The notes: a model not told the origin generated them from the sequence alone. A DNA stretch of 64,000 nucleotides from Alloyangia pacifica (GCF_900116195.1 NZ_FOZW01000008.1:62001-126000), one strand, 5' to 3'. Positions 16,135 to 26,383 are shown, counted from the stretch's first letter. Made by a program: numbers and translations.

Positions 16135-17052
16135 TCATGCCGTTTTGTTATGGACCCTTACGCCGAAATGCGGCTGGCTCGCGATGGTTTCCTGCAGGAC
16201 GTCGAAGAATGCCGTTGCAGCACGGGACATTGGCGGCCCGGCGGGCTTGAGAACCTGGTAGTCGAAGGGCACCGCCGGGACGAAGGGCACGACCCGCACC
16301 CTGTCACCGAAAATGCCCGGGGTGATGGGGTCCACCACCGCAATGCCTACATCGAGGGCAGCCATGGCGCAGGCCGAGTAGCTGGGCTGGGTCTCGGCGA
16401 CAATCTTCGGGGCGACCCCCGCCTCCGAGAAGCAGCGCATCAGATAGGTATAGGTCAGCGTGCGGAAATTGAGCGCGACCATCGGCTCACCGTCGAGGTC
16501 CTCGGGGCGGATTTCCTCGCGCGCGGCCAGCGGGTGACTCGGCGACATCACGCAGACGCAATTGGTGCGGTAGGCCGCCAGCACCTCGACATCCTCGCGC
16601 CCCGGGTCGGTCTGCGCGATGCCGAGGTCGATTTGCCGCGAGGCGAGCAGATCGAGAATGCGCGGCGAAGTGTGCACGTCGTGGCTGATGTCGATGCCCT
16701 CGTGCTGAGTGACGATCCGCTTCAGCGTCCGCGGCAGCAGTTCGAAAGACACCATCGGCATCGAGGCGACCCGGCAGAAGGCCCGGTTGAGCGCCCGGAT
16801 ATCTTCGGCCACCTGTCCGAGCCGGTCGAGTCCGTAGAACATGCGCTCCACTTCCTGGAAGAACTCATAGGCCTCGCGCGTGGGCACCGCCTTGCCGCCG
16901 GGCCGGTGCAGCAGCGGGAAGCCGATGCTGCTTTCCAGGTCCGAAAGCAGGCGGCTCACCGCAGGCTGCGAGACGTTCATCGCGCGCGCCGCTGCGGTGA
17001 TCGTGCCGTGGCGCATCACCATCCGGAAGGCGTTCAGTTGCTTCTGGTTCAT
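16135..17052 (-). CDS. LysR-family transcriptional regulator
   Basis: A 305-residue regulator. The N-terminal winged helix-turn-helix spans about residues 1-60 (NQKQLNAFRMVMRHGTITAAA, then the recognition helix in VSQPAVSRLLSDLE). The remainder is the periplasmic-binding-protein-like effector domain. The ATG at 17052 begins the canonical LysR N-terminus; the open frame extends 20 codons upstream without similarity. It is on the same strand as the TRAP/oxidoreductase operon, 94 bases upstream of dctP, instead of divergent as is usual. It could therefore be co-transcribed with its targets or have its own terminator. It most likely controls the importer and catabolic genes downstream. Confidence 0.9.
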   Translation of the reverse strand: MNQKQLNAFRMVMRHGTITAAARAMNVSQPAVSRLLSDLESSIGFPLLHRPGGKAVPTREAYEFFQEVERMFYGLDRLGQVAEDIRALNRAFCRVASMPMVSFELLPRTLKRIVTQHEGIDISHDVHTSPRILDLLASRQIDLGIAQTDPGREDVEVLAAYRTNCVCVMSPSHPLAAREEIRPEDLDGEPMVALNFRTLTYTYLMRCFSEAGVAPKIVAETQPSYSACAMAALDVGIAVVDPITPGIFGDRVRVVPFVPAVPFDYQVLKPAGPPMSRAATAFFDVLQETIASQPHFGVRVHNKTA

Positions 17053-17188
17053 CGGTCCCCGAGTGTCTCCGCGCCCTTGCCGCCGAACCTCGCGGGGCTG
17101 CGCGCCGCGCATCGGGCAGGCGCGGCGGCCCCGGGACGGTTCATTGGAATGTTCAGTCCGGTGACGGGGACCGATGGCCGGCTCCCGT

Positions 17189-17204
17189 CAAAGTCCGGAC
17201 TTTG
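17189..17204. promoter_or_regulatory. Perfect 16-bp palindrome upstream of LysR gene
   Basis: CAAAGTCCGGACTTTG is a perfect inverted repeat 136 bases upstream of the LysR start, in the 230-base gap between this gene and the xylulokinase stop. It has no loop, so it looks more like a dimeric protein's operator than a terminator. What binds it is unknown. Confidence 0.4.
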
Positions 17205-17282
17205 CGCCAATTGCGCCGGGGCGTCCATCCGCCGCGCGCACACGCATGGGCAGCCGACGCCGACGCGCCACGCTTCGGTCTG

Positions 17283-18734
17283 TCACTGGACGGCGCGGAT
17301 CGGGGCGTAGGCGCTGCGGAAGCGCGCGTAGCCGGCGTCGAAGTCGGGCAGCAGCCCCGGATCCGGCGCAATCTCCTCGCGGATCGCGGGCGGGGTCATC
17401 ACCTCTTCGGGCGTGCCGTCGCCCGCCGCAAGGATCGCCAGCCTTGCAGCCCCCAGCGCTGCACCGAACTCTCCGCCCTCCGGCAGTTCCAGCGTCGCAT
17501 TGAGCGCCGTGGCAATCAGCTTGAGCCAGTAGCGCGACCCGGTGCCGCCGCCGATGGCGATCAGCCGGTCTAGCCGCAGGCCCGTCGCCTCCAGCGCGGC
17601 CTGGCTGTCGCGCAGGCCGAAGGCCACGCCCTCCAGCACCGCGCGGGTGAGATCGTCGCGCGAGTTCTCCGCCCCGAGCCCGGTGAAGCTGCCGCGGATC
17701 TCGGCGTCATTGTGCGGTGTGCGCTCGCCAGAAAGGTAGGGCAGGAAGCGCACCCGGCCCGGCGCGCGCAGCTCGTCCCCCAGCGGCGCGGTCAGATCGC
17801 GCGGCGCGGTGCCGGTGATGCGGGCGAGCCAGTTCAGGCTGTCGGTCGCCGAGAGCATCACCCCCATCTGGTACCAGCGCCCCGGCACCGCGTGGCAGAA
17901 GGTGTGCAGCGCGGTTTCCGGGGCGGGCCGGTAGCCGTCCCGCGCGGCAAGCAGCACGCCGGAGGTGCCGAGCGAGACGAAGCCCTGCCCCTCGTCCATC
18001 ACGCCGATGCCGCAGGCCGCCGCCGCGTTGTCCCCGGCCCCGGCCGCCACCACCACCTGCGTCGAGACACCCCAGCGCGTTGCCAGCTCGGACTTCAGAT
18101 GCGCGCCCGGCTGGCAGCCCTCCAGGAGGTCGGGCATCTGGTCGCGGCGCATCCCGCCCGCGGCCAAGAGCGTTTCGGACCAGTCGCGCGCGCCCGTGTC
18201 GAGCCAAGAGGTCCCGGCGCTGTCGGACATGTCGGCGAAACAGGCGCCGGTCAGGTAGTAATTCAGGTAGGCCGCGGGCAGCAGCACTTTGGCAATGCGG
18301 GCGAAGTTCTCCGGCTCGTGCTGCTGCACCCAGCCGAGCTTCGGCGCGGTGAAGCCCGGAAAGACGATGTTGCCCGAGATCTGCCGGAAGCCGTCGCGAC
18401 CATCAAGCGCCGCCGCCTCGAGGTGGGAGCGCGTGTCGTTCCACAGGATGCAGGGCCGGATCACCTCGCCCGCGGCGTCGAGCAGGGTCGCGCCGTGCAT
18501 GTGCCCCGCGACACCGATGCCGCGCAGCCCGGCGAACTCCGGATGCGCCGCGCGCAGCTCGGCGATGGCGCCTTCGAGCGCGGCGATCCAGTCCTTCGGA
18601 TCCTGCTCGGACCAGCCCGAGTGCGGATGCTCGGCCTCGTAGGAGCCTTCGGCCGCGCCAAGCGGCGCGCCCTTCCCGTCCACCAGCAGCGCGCGCAGCC
18701 CCGACGTTCCCAGATCGATACCCAGATAGGCCAT
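17283..18734 (-). CDS. xylB: Xylulokinase (FGGY family)
   Basis: A 483-residue cytoplasmic sugar kinase that would phosphorylate D-xylulose (or a similar ketose) with ATP. The N-terminal phosphate motif LGIDLGTSGLRALL is at 4-17. The substrate loop GVAGHMHGATLLD, WNDTRS and the second FGGY domain motif AIGGGTGSRYWLKLIA are those of XylB. An ATG at 18734 preceded by GGGAGGGG was taken; a GTG one codon earlier is an alternative. It is the last gene of the polyol ABC operon, 24 bases after the HAD gene. Together with the iditol/xylitol-type dehydrogenase it completes a route from xylitol or D-arabitol to xylulose 5-phosphate. Confidence 0.88.
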   Translation of the reverse strand: MAYLGIDLGTSGLRALLVDGKGAPLGAAEGSYEAEHPHSGWSEQDPKDWIAALEGAIAELRAAHPEFAGLRGIGVAGHMHGATLLDAAGEVIRPCILWNDTRSHLEAAALDGRDGFRQISGNIVFPGFTAPKLGWVQQHEPENFARIAKVLLPAAYLNYYLTGACFADMSDSAGTSWLDTGARDWSETLLAAGGMRRDQMPDLLEGCQPGAHLKSELATRWGVSTQVVVAAGAGDNAAAACGIGVMDEGQGFVSLGTSGVLLAARDGYRPAPETALHTFCHAVPGRWYQMGVMLSATDSLNWLARITGTAPRDLTAPLGDELRAPGRVRFLPYLSGERTPHNDAEIRGSFTGLGAENSRDDLTRAVLEGVAFGLRDSQAALEATGLRLDRLIAIGGGTGSRYWLKLIATALNATLELPEGGEFGAALGAARLAILAAGDGTPEEVMTPPAIREEIAPDPGLLPDFDAGYARFRSAYAPIRAVQ

Positions 18735-18758
18735 CACCCCTCCCTCCCGGCGGCCGGA

Positions 18759-19457
18759 TCAGCGCGCCGCGCGCCGATCACCCCGGATCGCCGCGTACAT
18801 TCGTGACATGTCGGCGAGCACCTCCTCCGCGCCCGCCCGCTCCAGGATATCTGCGTGGGCGGCGCGGCGCCCGTCAAGGTGCGAGCCGCCGGTGAAGCCG
18901 ATGGCGCGCATTCCCGCCGCCCGCGCCGCCGCCACGCCGTGCGGGGAGTCCTCGATGACCACGCACTCTTCAGGGGGCACGCCGAGCTCCCGCGCTGCCA
19001 GCAGGAAAAGGTCCGGCGCCGGTTTGCCCCGCGCCACCTGATCGGCGCTGAAGCCGCGCCCCTCGAAATAGGGCGCCAGCCCCGAGATGCGCAGCGTCGT
19101 CGCGAGCCGCAGCAGCGAGCCGCCGGTGCCGATGGCCATCGGCAGCCCCGCCTCGACCAGTTGATCGAGCAGCTCCGGCACCCCCGGGATACGTTCGAGC
19201 CCGGCCTCGTAGCGCGCGAAGAGCCGGCGTTCGAATTTCTCGGCGAAATCCGGCGGGCAGGCAGAGCCCGAACGATTGGCCACATGATCGAGGATCACCG
19301 AGAGCGACACGCCCAGAAAGCGCGCGCCGATTTCCTCGGGGGTGGCGTCCTCGATCCCCAGCGCGCGCATCTCGGCGGCGATGGCCGCCAGAGAATGCGG
19401 TTCGCTGTCCACCAGGCAGCCGTCGAGATCGAAGATGACGGCATGGGTCTGGGTCAT
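18759..19457 (-). CDS. HAD-superfamily sugar phosphatase/phosphoglucomutase-like protein
   Basis: A 232-residue HAD hydrolase. Motif I is FDLDGCLVDS (nucleophile Asp and acid Asp near 10 and 12). Motif II lies at the GTGGS stretch near 116, and motif III/IV is VVIEDSPHGVAAARAAG near 168. The helical cap between residues 16 and 85 makes it subfamily I. Such proteins in polyol operons often remove phosphate from dead-end or toxic sugar phosphates. It sits between the ABC ATPase and xylB. The precise substrate cannot be read from sequence. Confidence 0.85.
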   Translation of the reverse strand: MTQTHAVIFDLDGCLVDSEPHSLAAIAAEMRALGIEDATPEEIGARFLGVSLSVILDHVANRSGSACPPDFAEKFERRLFARYEAGLERIPGVPELLDQLVEAGLPMAIGTGGSLLRLATTLRISGLAPYFEGRGFSADQVARGKPAPDLFLLAARELGVPPEECVVIEDSPHGVAAARAAGMRAIGFTGGSHLDGRRAAHADILERAGAEEVLADMSRMYAAIRGDRRAAR

Positions 19458-19504
19458 GGGACCTATCCTTCTGCTCTTGCCTCGCGGGTCGCATCGCTCC
19501 GGCG

Positions 19505-20566
19505 TCAGATGCGCTGCTCGCTCTCGCGGTCGAAGAGGTGCACCAGCGCGGGGTCGATGATGAAACCGACCTCGGTGCCGGGGCGCGCGGCGATGCGGTC
19601 CTTCACAACCGCGTCGATGAGATCGCTGCCCGCCTTGGCAAAGACCTGCGTTTCGGAGCCGGTCGGCTCGACCACCACCACGCGCACCGGGATGCCACCC
19701 GCGCCGATGCCGATGTGCTCGGGGCGGATGCCGTAGGTCACCCCCTGCCCCTCGCGCGCGGCAGTCGGCGGCAACGGCAGCTCCAGCCCGCCGTCCGAGA
19801 TGAAGCGCTTCTCGCCGCCGCGGGTGGCGACCGCGCCGTGCAGGAAGTTCATCGACGGAGAGCCGATGAAGCCCGCGACGAAGACGTTCTGCGGGTTGTC
19901 GTAGAGATCGAGCGGCGCGCCGATCTGCTCGACCCTGCCGTCGCGCATGACGACGATCTTGTCGGCCATGGTCATCGCCTCGATCTGGTCGTGGGTGACG
20001 TAGACGATGGTGGTCTTCAGCCGCTGGTGCAGCTCCTTGATCTCGACCCGCATGGTAACCCGCAGCTTGGCGTCGAGGTTCGAGAGCGGCTCGTCGAAGA
20101 GGAACACCTGCGGGTCGCGCACGATGGCCCGGCCCATGGCAACGCGCTGGCGCTGGCCGCCCGAGAGCTGCTTGGGATAACGGTCTAAGTAGCGGTCGAG
20201 ATCGAGGATCGCCGCCGCGCGGCCCACCTTGTCGTCGATCTCGGCCTGCGGGCGCTTGGCCATCTTCAGCGGGAAGCCCATGTTCTCGCCCACGGTCTTG
20301 TGCGGGTAGAGCGCGTAGCTCTGGAACACCATGGCGATGTCGCGCTCCTTGGGGGGCACGTCGTTGACCACGCGCCCGCCGATCGAGACGGTGCCGCCGC
20401 TGATCTGCTCGAGGCCCGCGAGCATCCGCAGCAATGTGGACTTGCCGCAGCCCGAGGGGCCGACGAGCACGACGAACTCGCCATCCTCGATGTCGACGCT
20501 GACGCCGTGCATGACCTGAAGCGCCCCGTAGCGCTTGATCACGTTGTCGATCTTTACCTCTGCCAA
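19505..20566 (-). CDS. Sugar ABC transporter ATP-binding protein (SmoK/UgpC family), TTG start
   Basis: A 353-residue ATPase of the MalK type. Walker [10 protein letters not shown] is near 37-45, the signature LSGGQRQR near 134, and Walker [13 protein letters not shown] near 154, followed by the switch FVTHD-like [12 protein letters not shown]-terminal TOBE regulatory domain follows ([14 protein letters not shown] near 270). The frame begins with TTG at 20566; no in-frame ATG fits the conserved N-terminus, so TTG is the likely start. It would energise the two permeases encoded upstream in the operon and import a polyol. Confidence 0.92.
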   Translation of the reverse strand: MAEVKIDNVIKRYGALQVMHGVSVDIEDGEFVVLVGPSGCGKSTLLRMLAGLEQISGGTVSIGGRVVNDVPPKERDIAMVFQSYALYPHKTVGENMGFPLKMAKRPQAEIDDKVGRAAAILDLDRYLDRYPKQLSGGQRQRVAMGRAIVRDPQVFLFDEPLSNLDAKLRVTMRVEIKELHQRLKTTIVYVTHDQIEAMTMADKIVVMRDGRVEQIGAPLDLYDNPQNVFVAGFIGSPSMNFLHGAVATRGGEKRFISDGGLELPLPPTAAREGQGVTYGIRPEHIGIGAGGIPVRVVVVEPTGSETQVFAKAGSDLIDAVVKDRIAARPGTEVGFIIDPALVHLFDRESEQRI

Positions 20567-20578
20567 TGGCCTGCCCCC

Positions 20579-21631
20579 CTACTGCGGCAATTCGATCTGC
20601 ATCTTCACGTCGGCCGGCGGCGCGGATGCGGCGATCTCGAAGGCGCGGACGCTCTCGTCGAAATCGAAGGTTCTGGTGATCAGCGGCTTCACGTCGATGG
20701 CCCCCGAAGCGAGCATCGCGACGCAGCGCGGAAAGACATGGGCGTAGCGGAAGATGTTCTCGACCCGCGCCTCGCGCACCATCGCGGCGCCGGCGTCATA
20801 CTGTATGGGGTCGGGCTGGCCGCCGATCATCACGACGCAACCGCCCGGGGCCAGCGCCTCGAAGACACCCGCGGCCGCCTTCGGCGAGCCCGTGGCCTCG
20901 AAGACGATGTCCGCGCCCCAGCCCTCGGTCTCGGCGTAGACCTTTTCCGCCAAGTTCTCCTTCCCCGCGTGCACCGGCACGATGGCGCGGCTGAGCGACG
21001 CGGCAATCTCGAGCTTCTTCTCGGCCAGATCGGTGACATAGACCCGCGCGCAGCCGGCAGCGAGCGCCGAGAGTGCCGTCACCAGCCCGATCGGTCCGGC
21101 CCCCAGCACCACGGCGATGTCGCCCGGGCGCACCCGCGCCTTGGTCGCGGCGTGCACGCCAACGGCGAGCGGCTCGACCATGGCGGCCTCGGCGAAGCTG
21201 ACGTTGTCGGGCAACAGAAAGGTGAAATCGGCGGGGTGCACGCAGGTCGGGCGCAGGATGCCATGCACCGGCGGCGTCGCCCAGAAGCGCACGGCGGGAT
21301 CGACGTTGTACATGCCGAGCCGGGTGGCCTTCGAATTGGGATCGGGGATGCCCGGCTCCATGCAGACCCGGTCCCCGACCTTCAGGTGCTGCACCTCGCC
21401 GCCGGTCTCGATCACGGTGCCCGAGGCCTCGTGGCCGAGGATCATCGGCGCCTTGACCTCGAACTGGCCGATCTTGCCGTGGGTGTAGTAATGCACGTCC
21501 GAGCCGCAGATACCGACGGTATGCAGCTTGATCCGCACGTCGCGCGGGCCGAGCGCCGCTTCCTCGCGGTCGATCTCGGGGACGTCGCGCAGCGACAGCT
21601 CGTCTTTGCGTTCGAGAACGAGAGACTTCAT
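20579..21631 (-). CDS. Zinc-dependent polyol dehydrogenase (xylitol/L-iditol 2-dehydrogenase type, MDR)
   Basis: A 350-residue medium-chain dehydrogenase. The catalytic zinc site is Cys42 ([10 protein letters not shown]) with His67-Glu68 (GHEASG). The nucleotide-binding motif is LGAGPIGLV near 170, with an acidic residue (VTDLAEKK) after the second strand suggesting NAD. The four-cysteine structural zinc lobe of many relatives is absent, as is common in xylitol dehydrogenases and some sorbitol dehydrogenases. It would oxidise a polyol at C2 to the ketose. It lies between the small membrane protein and the ABC ATPase, upstream of xylB. Confidence 0.87.
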   Translation of the reverse strand: MKSLVLERKDELSLRDVPEIDREEAALGPRDVRIKLHTVGICGSDVHYYTHGKIGQFEVKAPMILGHEASGTVIETGGEVQHLKVGDRVCMEPGIPDPNSKATRLGMYNVDPAVRFWATPPVHGILRPTCVHPADFTFLLPDNVSFAEAAMVEPLAVGVHAATKARVRPGDIAVVLGAGPIGLVTALSALAAGCARVYVTDLAEKKLEIAASLSRAIVPVHAGKENLAEKVYAETEGWGADIVFEATGSPKAAAGVFEALAPGGCVVMIGGQPDPIQYDAGAAMVREARVENIFRYAHVFPRCVAMLASGAIDVKPLITRTFDFDESVRAFEIAASAPPADVKMQIELPQ

Positions 21632-21634
21632 GGT

Positions 21635-21889
21635 CTAGCCTTTCGTGATGATGAGCACGGCCAGCGCGAGCGCGATGGCGTTGGAAATCCAGATCGACGG
21701 GCCGAACGGCTCGATGAAGCGGAACCAGATCAGCGAGAGCGCGACCCAGATCACCACCGAGATGAACAGCCGGTCGAACCAGTTTGTCTGGATCGGCAGG
21801 AAGCCGGTCTTGGTCTCTTCGGGCGGCGCGTCGGCCTCGTGCAGGTTCAGTTTCTCGTCCATGTCGCCCAGTTCTTCGAGATCGGTCAT
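21635..21889 (-). CDS. Small membrane protein of the polyol ABC operon (unknown function)
   Basis: An 84-residue protein that I do not recognise as a named family. The first 35 residues are acidic and hydrophilic (many Glu and Asp). Two hydrophobic segments follow at about 40-58 and 64-81, with WFDRLF before the first. It lies 4 bases after a permease and 3 bases before the dehydrogenase, so it is co-translated with the transporter. Possible roles are an accessory subunit of the permease complex or a factor linking uptake to the first oxidation. Confidence 0.7.
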   Translation of the reverse strand: MTDLEELGDMDEKLNLHEADAPPEETKTGFLPIQTNWFDRLFISVVIWVALSLIWFRFIEPFGPSIWISNAIALALAVLIITKG

Positions 21890-21893
21890 CTGC

Positions 21894-22730
21894 TCATCCC
21901 TTCACGGCGCCGAATGTGAGACCCGCGACGATGTGTTTCTGCACCATGCCGAAGACGATCAGCGCCGGGATCAGGGTGAAGACCGAGATCGCCGCCATGA
22001 TCCCCCATTCGGTGCCGGTGGTGGTGACATATTCCGACAGGCCGGTGGTCAGCGTGCGGGCGTTGAAGTTGGTCAGCGTGGCGGCCAGCAGGTACTCGTT
22101 CCAGGCGAAGACCCAGGTCAGGATCAGCGTCACCGCGAGGCCGGGCCGGGCGAGCGGGAAGACCACCTCGGTGATCACCTTCCAGGCGCTGGCGCCGTCG
22201 ACGTAGGCGGCCTCGTCCAGCTCCTTGGGGATGCCGTCCACCGTCGGGCGCAGGGTCCAGATGGCGAAGGGCAGGTTGAAGGTGCAATAGACCAGGATCA
22301 TGCCGATCCGCGTGTCGAGCAGGGTGAAATCTCCGACCTTGTAGACCTGCGTCATCAGCAGGAAGAGCGGCAGCAGGAACACCGCGGGCGGGGCCATGCG
22401 GTTGGTGATGGTCCAGAAGAAGATGCTCTCCTTGCCACCCATGTCGAAACGCGACAGCGCGTAGCAGGCCAGGAACCCCAGCGTCGTGCAGAGCAGCGCG
22501 TTGCCCGAGGAAATCACCAGCGAGTTGACCATGTAGCCCCGCAGCGTGCGGTCGTTGAGCACATCGATGTAGTTCTGCCAGTAGAAGCTTTTCAGCAGGA
22601 TGTCGGGGGTCGAGAAGAGATCCACCGCCGGCTTCACCGAGATGACGAAGAGCCAGTAGATCGGGAAGAGCGTCAGGAAGCTGATCAGGATCCAGAACAG
22701 CACGTAGAGCCAGGGGCGGTTCTTGCGCAT
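21894..22730 (-). CDS. Polyol/sugar ABC transporter permease (MalG family)
   Basis: A 278-residue permease with six hydrophobic segments and the EAA motif ELDEAAYVDGASAWKVITEVVFP near 168-190 (split in the protein by the conserved glycine of the second half). The short N-terminus and the final segment ending in GLTFGAVKG are typical of MalG-type subunits. It forms a heterodimer with the preceding MalF-like permease, whose stop lies 3 bases upstream. It is part of the SmoEFGK-type importer. Confidence 0.92.
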   Translation of the reverse strand: MRKNRPWLYVLFWILISFLTLFPIYWLFVISVKPAVDLFSTPDILLKSFYWQNYIDVLNDRTLRGYMVNSLVISSGNALLCTTLGFLACYALSRFDMGGKESIFFWTITNRMAPPAVFLLPLFLLMTQVYKVGDFTLLDTRIGMILVYCTFNLPFAIWTLRPTVDGIPKELDEAAYVDGASAWKVITEVVFPLARPGLAVTLILTWVFAWNEYLLAATLTNFNARTLTTGLSEYVTTTGTEWGIMAAISVFTLIPALIVFGMVQKHIVAGLTFGAVKG

Positions 22731-22733
22731 GGG

Positions 22734-23609
22734 TCAGCCCTTCTTGTTGCGGGGGGCGATGAGGAAGACGTAGAGCAGCCAGCACACCACGATCGTGAGA
22801 TAGAGGACGATGACCGAGATCGCCGAGCCGTAGCCGTAGTTCGTTCTCGGGAAGACCTCCTTGAAGATGTGCACGCCGACGTAGCGGGTGGCCGAGCCCG
22901 GCCCGCCGCCGGTCAGCATCAGCACCTCGTCGACGGTGCGCAGCGCGTCCATCAGGCGGATGAAGACCGTGGCGAGGATCGCCGGGCGGATCATCGGCAG
23001 GGTGATGTGCCAGAAGATCTGCCGCTTGCCCGCGCCGTCGATCTGCGCCTGCTCGAAGGGATCGGGCGGCAGCGAGACCAATGCTGCGATCAGCGTCAGC
23101 GTGACCAGCGGCGTCCAGTGCCAAATGTCCATGACCACGGTGGTGATGAAAGCCGCGATGGCGCTCTGGCCGATGTTGAGATTGTAGCCGAACCAGCTGT
23201 CGAGCAGGTTCGGAATGATGCCGATCGATGGCGTCGTCATCAGCTTCCAAATCGAGCCGACGATGATCGGCGCCATGATCAGCGGCAAGGTGTGGATGGT
23301 GCGGAAGATTGCCTTTCCGGGAAAGTCCTTCATGAAGGCCTGCGCCAGAAGATACCCGAGGATCAGCTCCGAGATCACCGCGAAGAAGACGAAGGCGGCG
23401 GTCACCCCCAGCGAGGCGAGGAACTGCGCGTCGAAGACCACGCGGCGGTAATTCTCTGCCCAGTTGAACACCATGTCGGGATTGACCGCGAAGGGGTTCC
23501 ACTGGTGGAACGAGACATAGACGACATAGATGAAGGGCAGCACGCCGAAGAAGAACAGCACCAGCAGCGTCGGTGCCAGCAGCAGCCATCCCAGTTTGTT
23601 GGAGTGCAT
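22734..23609 (-). CDS. Polyol/sugar ABC transporter permease (MalF family)
   Basis: A 291-residue permease. A first membrane helix at about 7-28 (WLLLAPTLLVLFFFGVLPFI) is followed by a periplasmic loop and five more helices. The EAA loop is EQAQIDGAGKRQIFWHITLP near 197. It comes 110 bases after the binding-protein gene, across a stable hairpin, and 3 bases before the MalG-like permease. Family and neighbours point to polyols such as sorbitol, mannitol, xylitol, arabitol or galactitol. Confidence 0.92.
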   Translation of the reverse strand: MHSNKLGWLLLAPTLLVLFFFGVLPFIYVVYVSFHQWNPFAVNPDMVFNWAENYRRVVFDAQFLASLGVTAAFVFFAVISELILGYLLAQAFMKDFPGKAIFRTIHTLPLIMAPIIVGSIWKLMTTPSIGIIPNLLDSWFGYNLNIGQSAIAAFITTVVMDIWHWTPLVTLTLIAALVSLPPDPFEQAQIDGAGKRQIFWHITLPMIRPAILATVFIRLMDALRTVDEVLMLTGGGPGSATRYVGVHIFKEVFPRTNYGYGSAISVIVLYLTIVVCWLLYVFLIAPRNKKG

Positions 23610-23678
23610 CGGGGTGATCCTTTCGGTGCTGGGCGCGGGCCGGCCCTGCCCGGGCGCAACGCGCCGCCGGGGAGGGGC

Positions 23679-23698
23679 GGGCCGCCCGAAGGCGGCCC
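23679..23698 (-). other. UUCG-capped hairpin between binding protein and permease genes
   Basis: On the minus-strand transcript, arms GGGCCGCC and GGCGGCCC enclose the tetraloop UUCG closed by a C-G pair, among the most stable RNA loops known. It stands 21 bases after the binding-protein stop and has no T-run. It most likely blocks 3' exonucleases and keeps the binding-protein mRNA more abundant than the permease mRNA. Confidence 0.75.
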
Positions 23699-23719
23699 TC
23701 CTGCAAAGCCTCTACGGCC

Positions 23720-25156
<1,437 letters not shown>

Positions 25157-25241
25157 GATCTTCCTCCCTAAAATATCGGTTCGGCGCCGTCCTTCCGCAG
25201 CAATCGCGGTTCCTCTCGCAGCGCCTCTCCCTGCGTCACCT

Positions 25242-25250
25242 TTACAAATG
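25242..25250 (-). promoter_or_regulatory. Candidate SorC box 1 (inverted orientation)
   Basis: TTACAAATG here is the reverse complement of CATTTGTAA, the same box found upstream of the epimerase operon. It lies 85 bases upstream of the binding-protein start, in the divergent promoter region. Confidence 0.45.
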
Positions 25251-25277
25251 TATCTCGATCCATTCAAGTGAAATATG

Positions 25278-25306
25278 CATCTGTAATTTTGGCTTAACAT
25301 ATGTAA
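25278..25306 (+). promoter_or_regulatory. Paired SorC boxes in divergent promoter (20-bp spacing)
   Basis: CATCTGTAA (25278-25286) and CATATGTAA (25298-25306) are direct repeats starting exactly 20 bases apart, two turns of the helix. They sit between the polyol ABC operon and the SorC-family regulator gene. The same arrangement recurs at 26443-26471. The regulator at 25369 is the obvious candidate to bind them. Confidence 0.6.
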
Positions 25307-25368
25307 TATCTGGCGCACCCCGCAGGCTTGCTGCTAGTCTTGATCCCCGGGGATGATGGGAACTACCG

Positions 25369-26325
25369 ATGCTCAAAGAAAAAGAAGACGAGGCGATCTC
25401 GTTCGTCAGCGAGGTGTGCTGGCATTATTACGTCAACGGCATGACGCAGGCCGAGATCGGCAAATCTCTGGGGGTCACCCGGCTGCGGGTCAACCAGGCG
25501 ATCCAGAAGGCCAAGGCGCTCGGCATGGTGAAAGTGCAGATCGAGTCGCCCTTCCTGCCGCGGGTCGAGATGCAGAATGCGCTGCGCGAGACGCTGGGGC
25601 TCGAACAGGTGCTGATCGCCCCGGCCAACCGCGACAATTACGACTTTCACACGCCGGTCGGGGCGGCGCTCGCCTCCTTCCTGTCGCGGCACCTGGAAAC
25701 CGCCGGCTGGCGCCGGATCGGCGTCTCCTGGGGCATGACGCTGCAATGCGCCATCGCCCACATGGCGCGGCAGGAGTGTCCGGACCTCGAGATCATCTCG
25801 ATGATCGGCGGCACCACCAAGGGCGCGGTCTTCAACTCCTTCGGCATCGCCTCGGGCTTCGCCGAACGGCTGGGGGCGAGCTACTCGCTTCTGGCAGCGC
25901 CGATCTTCCTGTCGGAGGGTATCGACCGCGAGGCCTTCCTCGGGCAGGAGATCTTCCGCGAGCACCTTGGCAAGTTCGGGACCCTCGACGCCGCCATTCT
26001 CACCGCCAGCGACATCTCGGCGCGATCCTATCTCGTCTCCTCCGGCCTGCCCTCGCAGGCCCATGCCGAACAGCTGGTCGAGCTTGGCGCGATCGGCGAC
26101 GTGGTCGGGCGATTCCTTGATGCAGAAGGCCGGAACGTGTCGAATGACCTCGACGACCGAACCATCGGAATCACGCTCGAGACGCTGGCGGCGATCCCCG
26201 AGAAAATCCTCGTCGCTGCCGGTCCGCATAAGGTGAACGTGATCCGCGCCGCGGCGAAACGCGGATTGATGAGCATGCTCGTTACCGACGACGTGACTGC
26301 CGAGCTGCTGCTCAGGGACGCCTGA
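25369..26325 (+). CDS. SorC/DeoR-type sugar-binding transcriptional regulator
   Basis: A 318-residue regulator. A helix-turn-helix at about 24-50 (MTQAEIGKSLGVTRLRVNQAIQKAKALG) is followed by a sugar-phosphate-binding domain like that of SorC, with FHTPVGAALASFL near 87, the MIGGTTKG effector loop near 145 and IGDVVGRFLD near 242. The protein belongs to the group that controls sorbitol/mannitol operons in Rhodobacteraceae. It is divergent from the ABC operon and upstream of the epimerase operon. Both control regions carry the same paired boxes, so it probably governs both in response to a polyol or its phosphate. Confidence 0.9.
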   Translation: MLKEKEDEAISFVSEVCWHYYVNGMTQAEIGKSLGVTRLRVNQAIQKAKALGMVKVQIESPFLPRVEMQNALRETLGLEQVLIAPANRDNYDFHTPVGAALASFLSRHLETAGWRRIGVSWGMTLQCAIAHMARQECPDLEIISMIGGTTKGAVFNSFGIASGFAERLGASYSLLAAPIFLSEGIDREAFLGQEIFREHLGKFGTLDAAILTASDISARSYLVSSGLPSQAHAEQLVELGAIGDVVGRFLDAEGRNVSNDLDDRTIGITLETLAAIPEKILVAAGPHKVNVIRAAAKRGLMSMLVTDDVTAELLLRDA

Positions 26326-26351
26326 AAATTCTGATAATGCGTGACTTTATT

Positions 26352-26383
26352 AACCCCCCGGCACCGCCACGGCGCCGGGGTTT
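26352..26383 (+). terminator. Probable terminator after SorC-family gene
   Basis: CCCCGGC (26356-26362) pairs with GCCGGGG (26374-26380), with outer AA/TT pairs, followed by TTT. The T-run is short, so termination is probably partial. It separates the regulator from the next operon. Confidence 0.6.

Noticed and set aside
17283-18734. Glycerol kinase reading of the FGGY kinase
   Set aside because: The substrate loop GHMHG and context with a xylitol-type dehydrogenase fit xylulokinase better.
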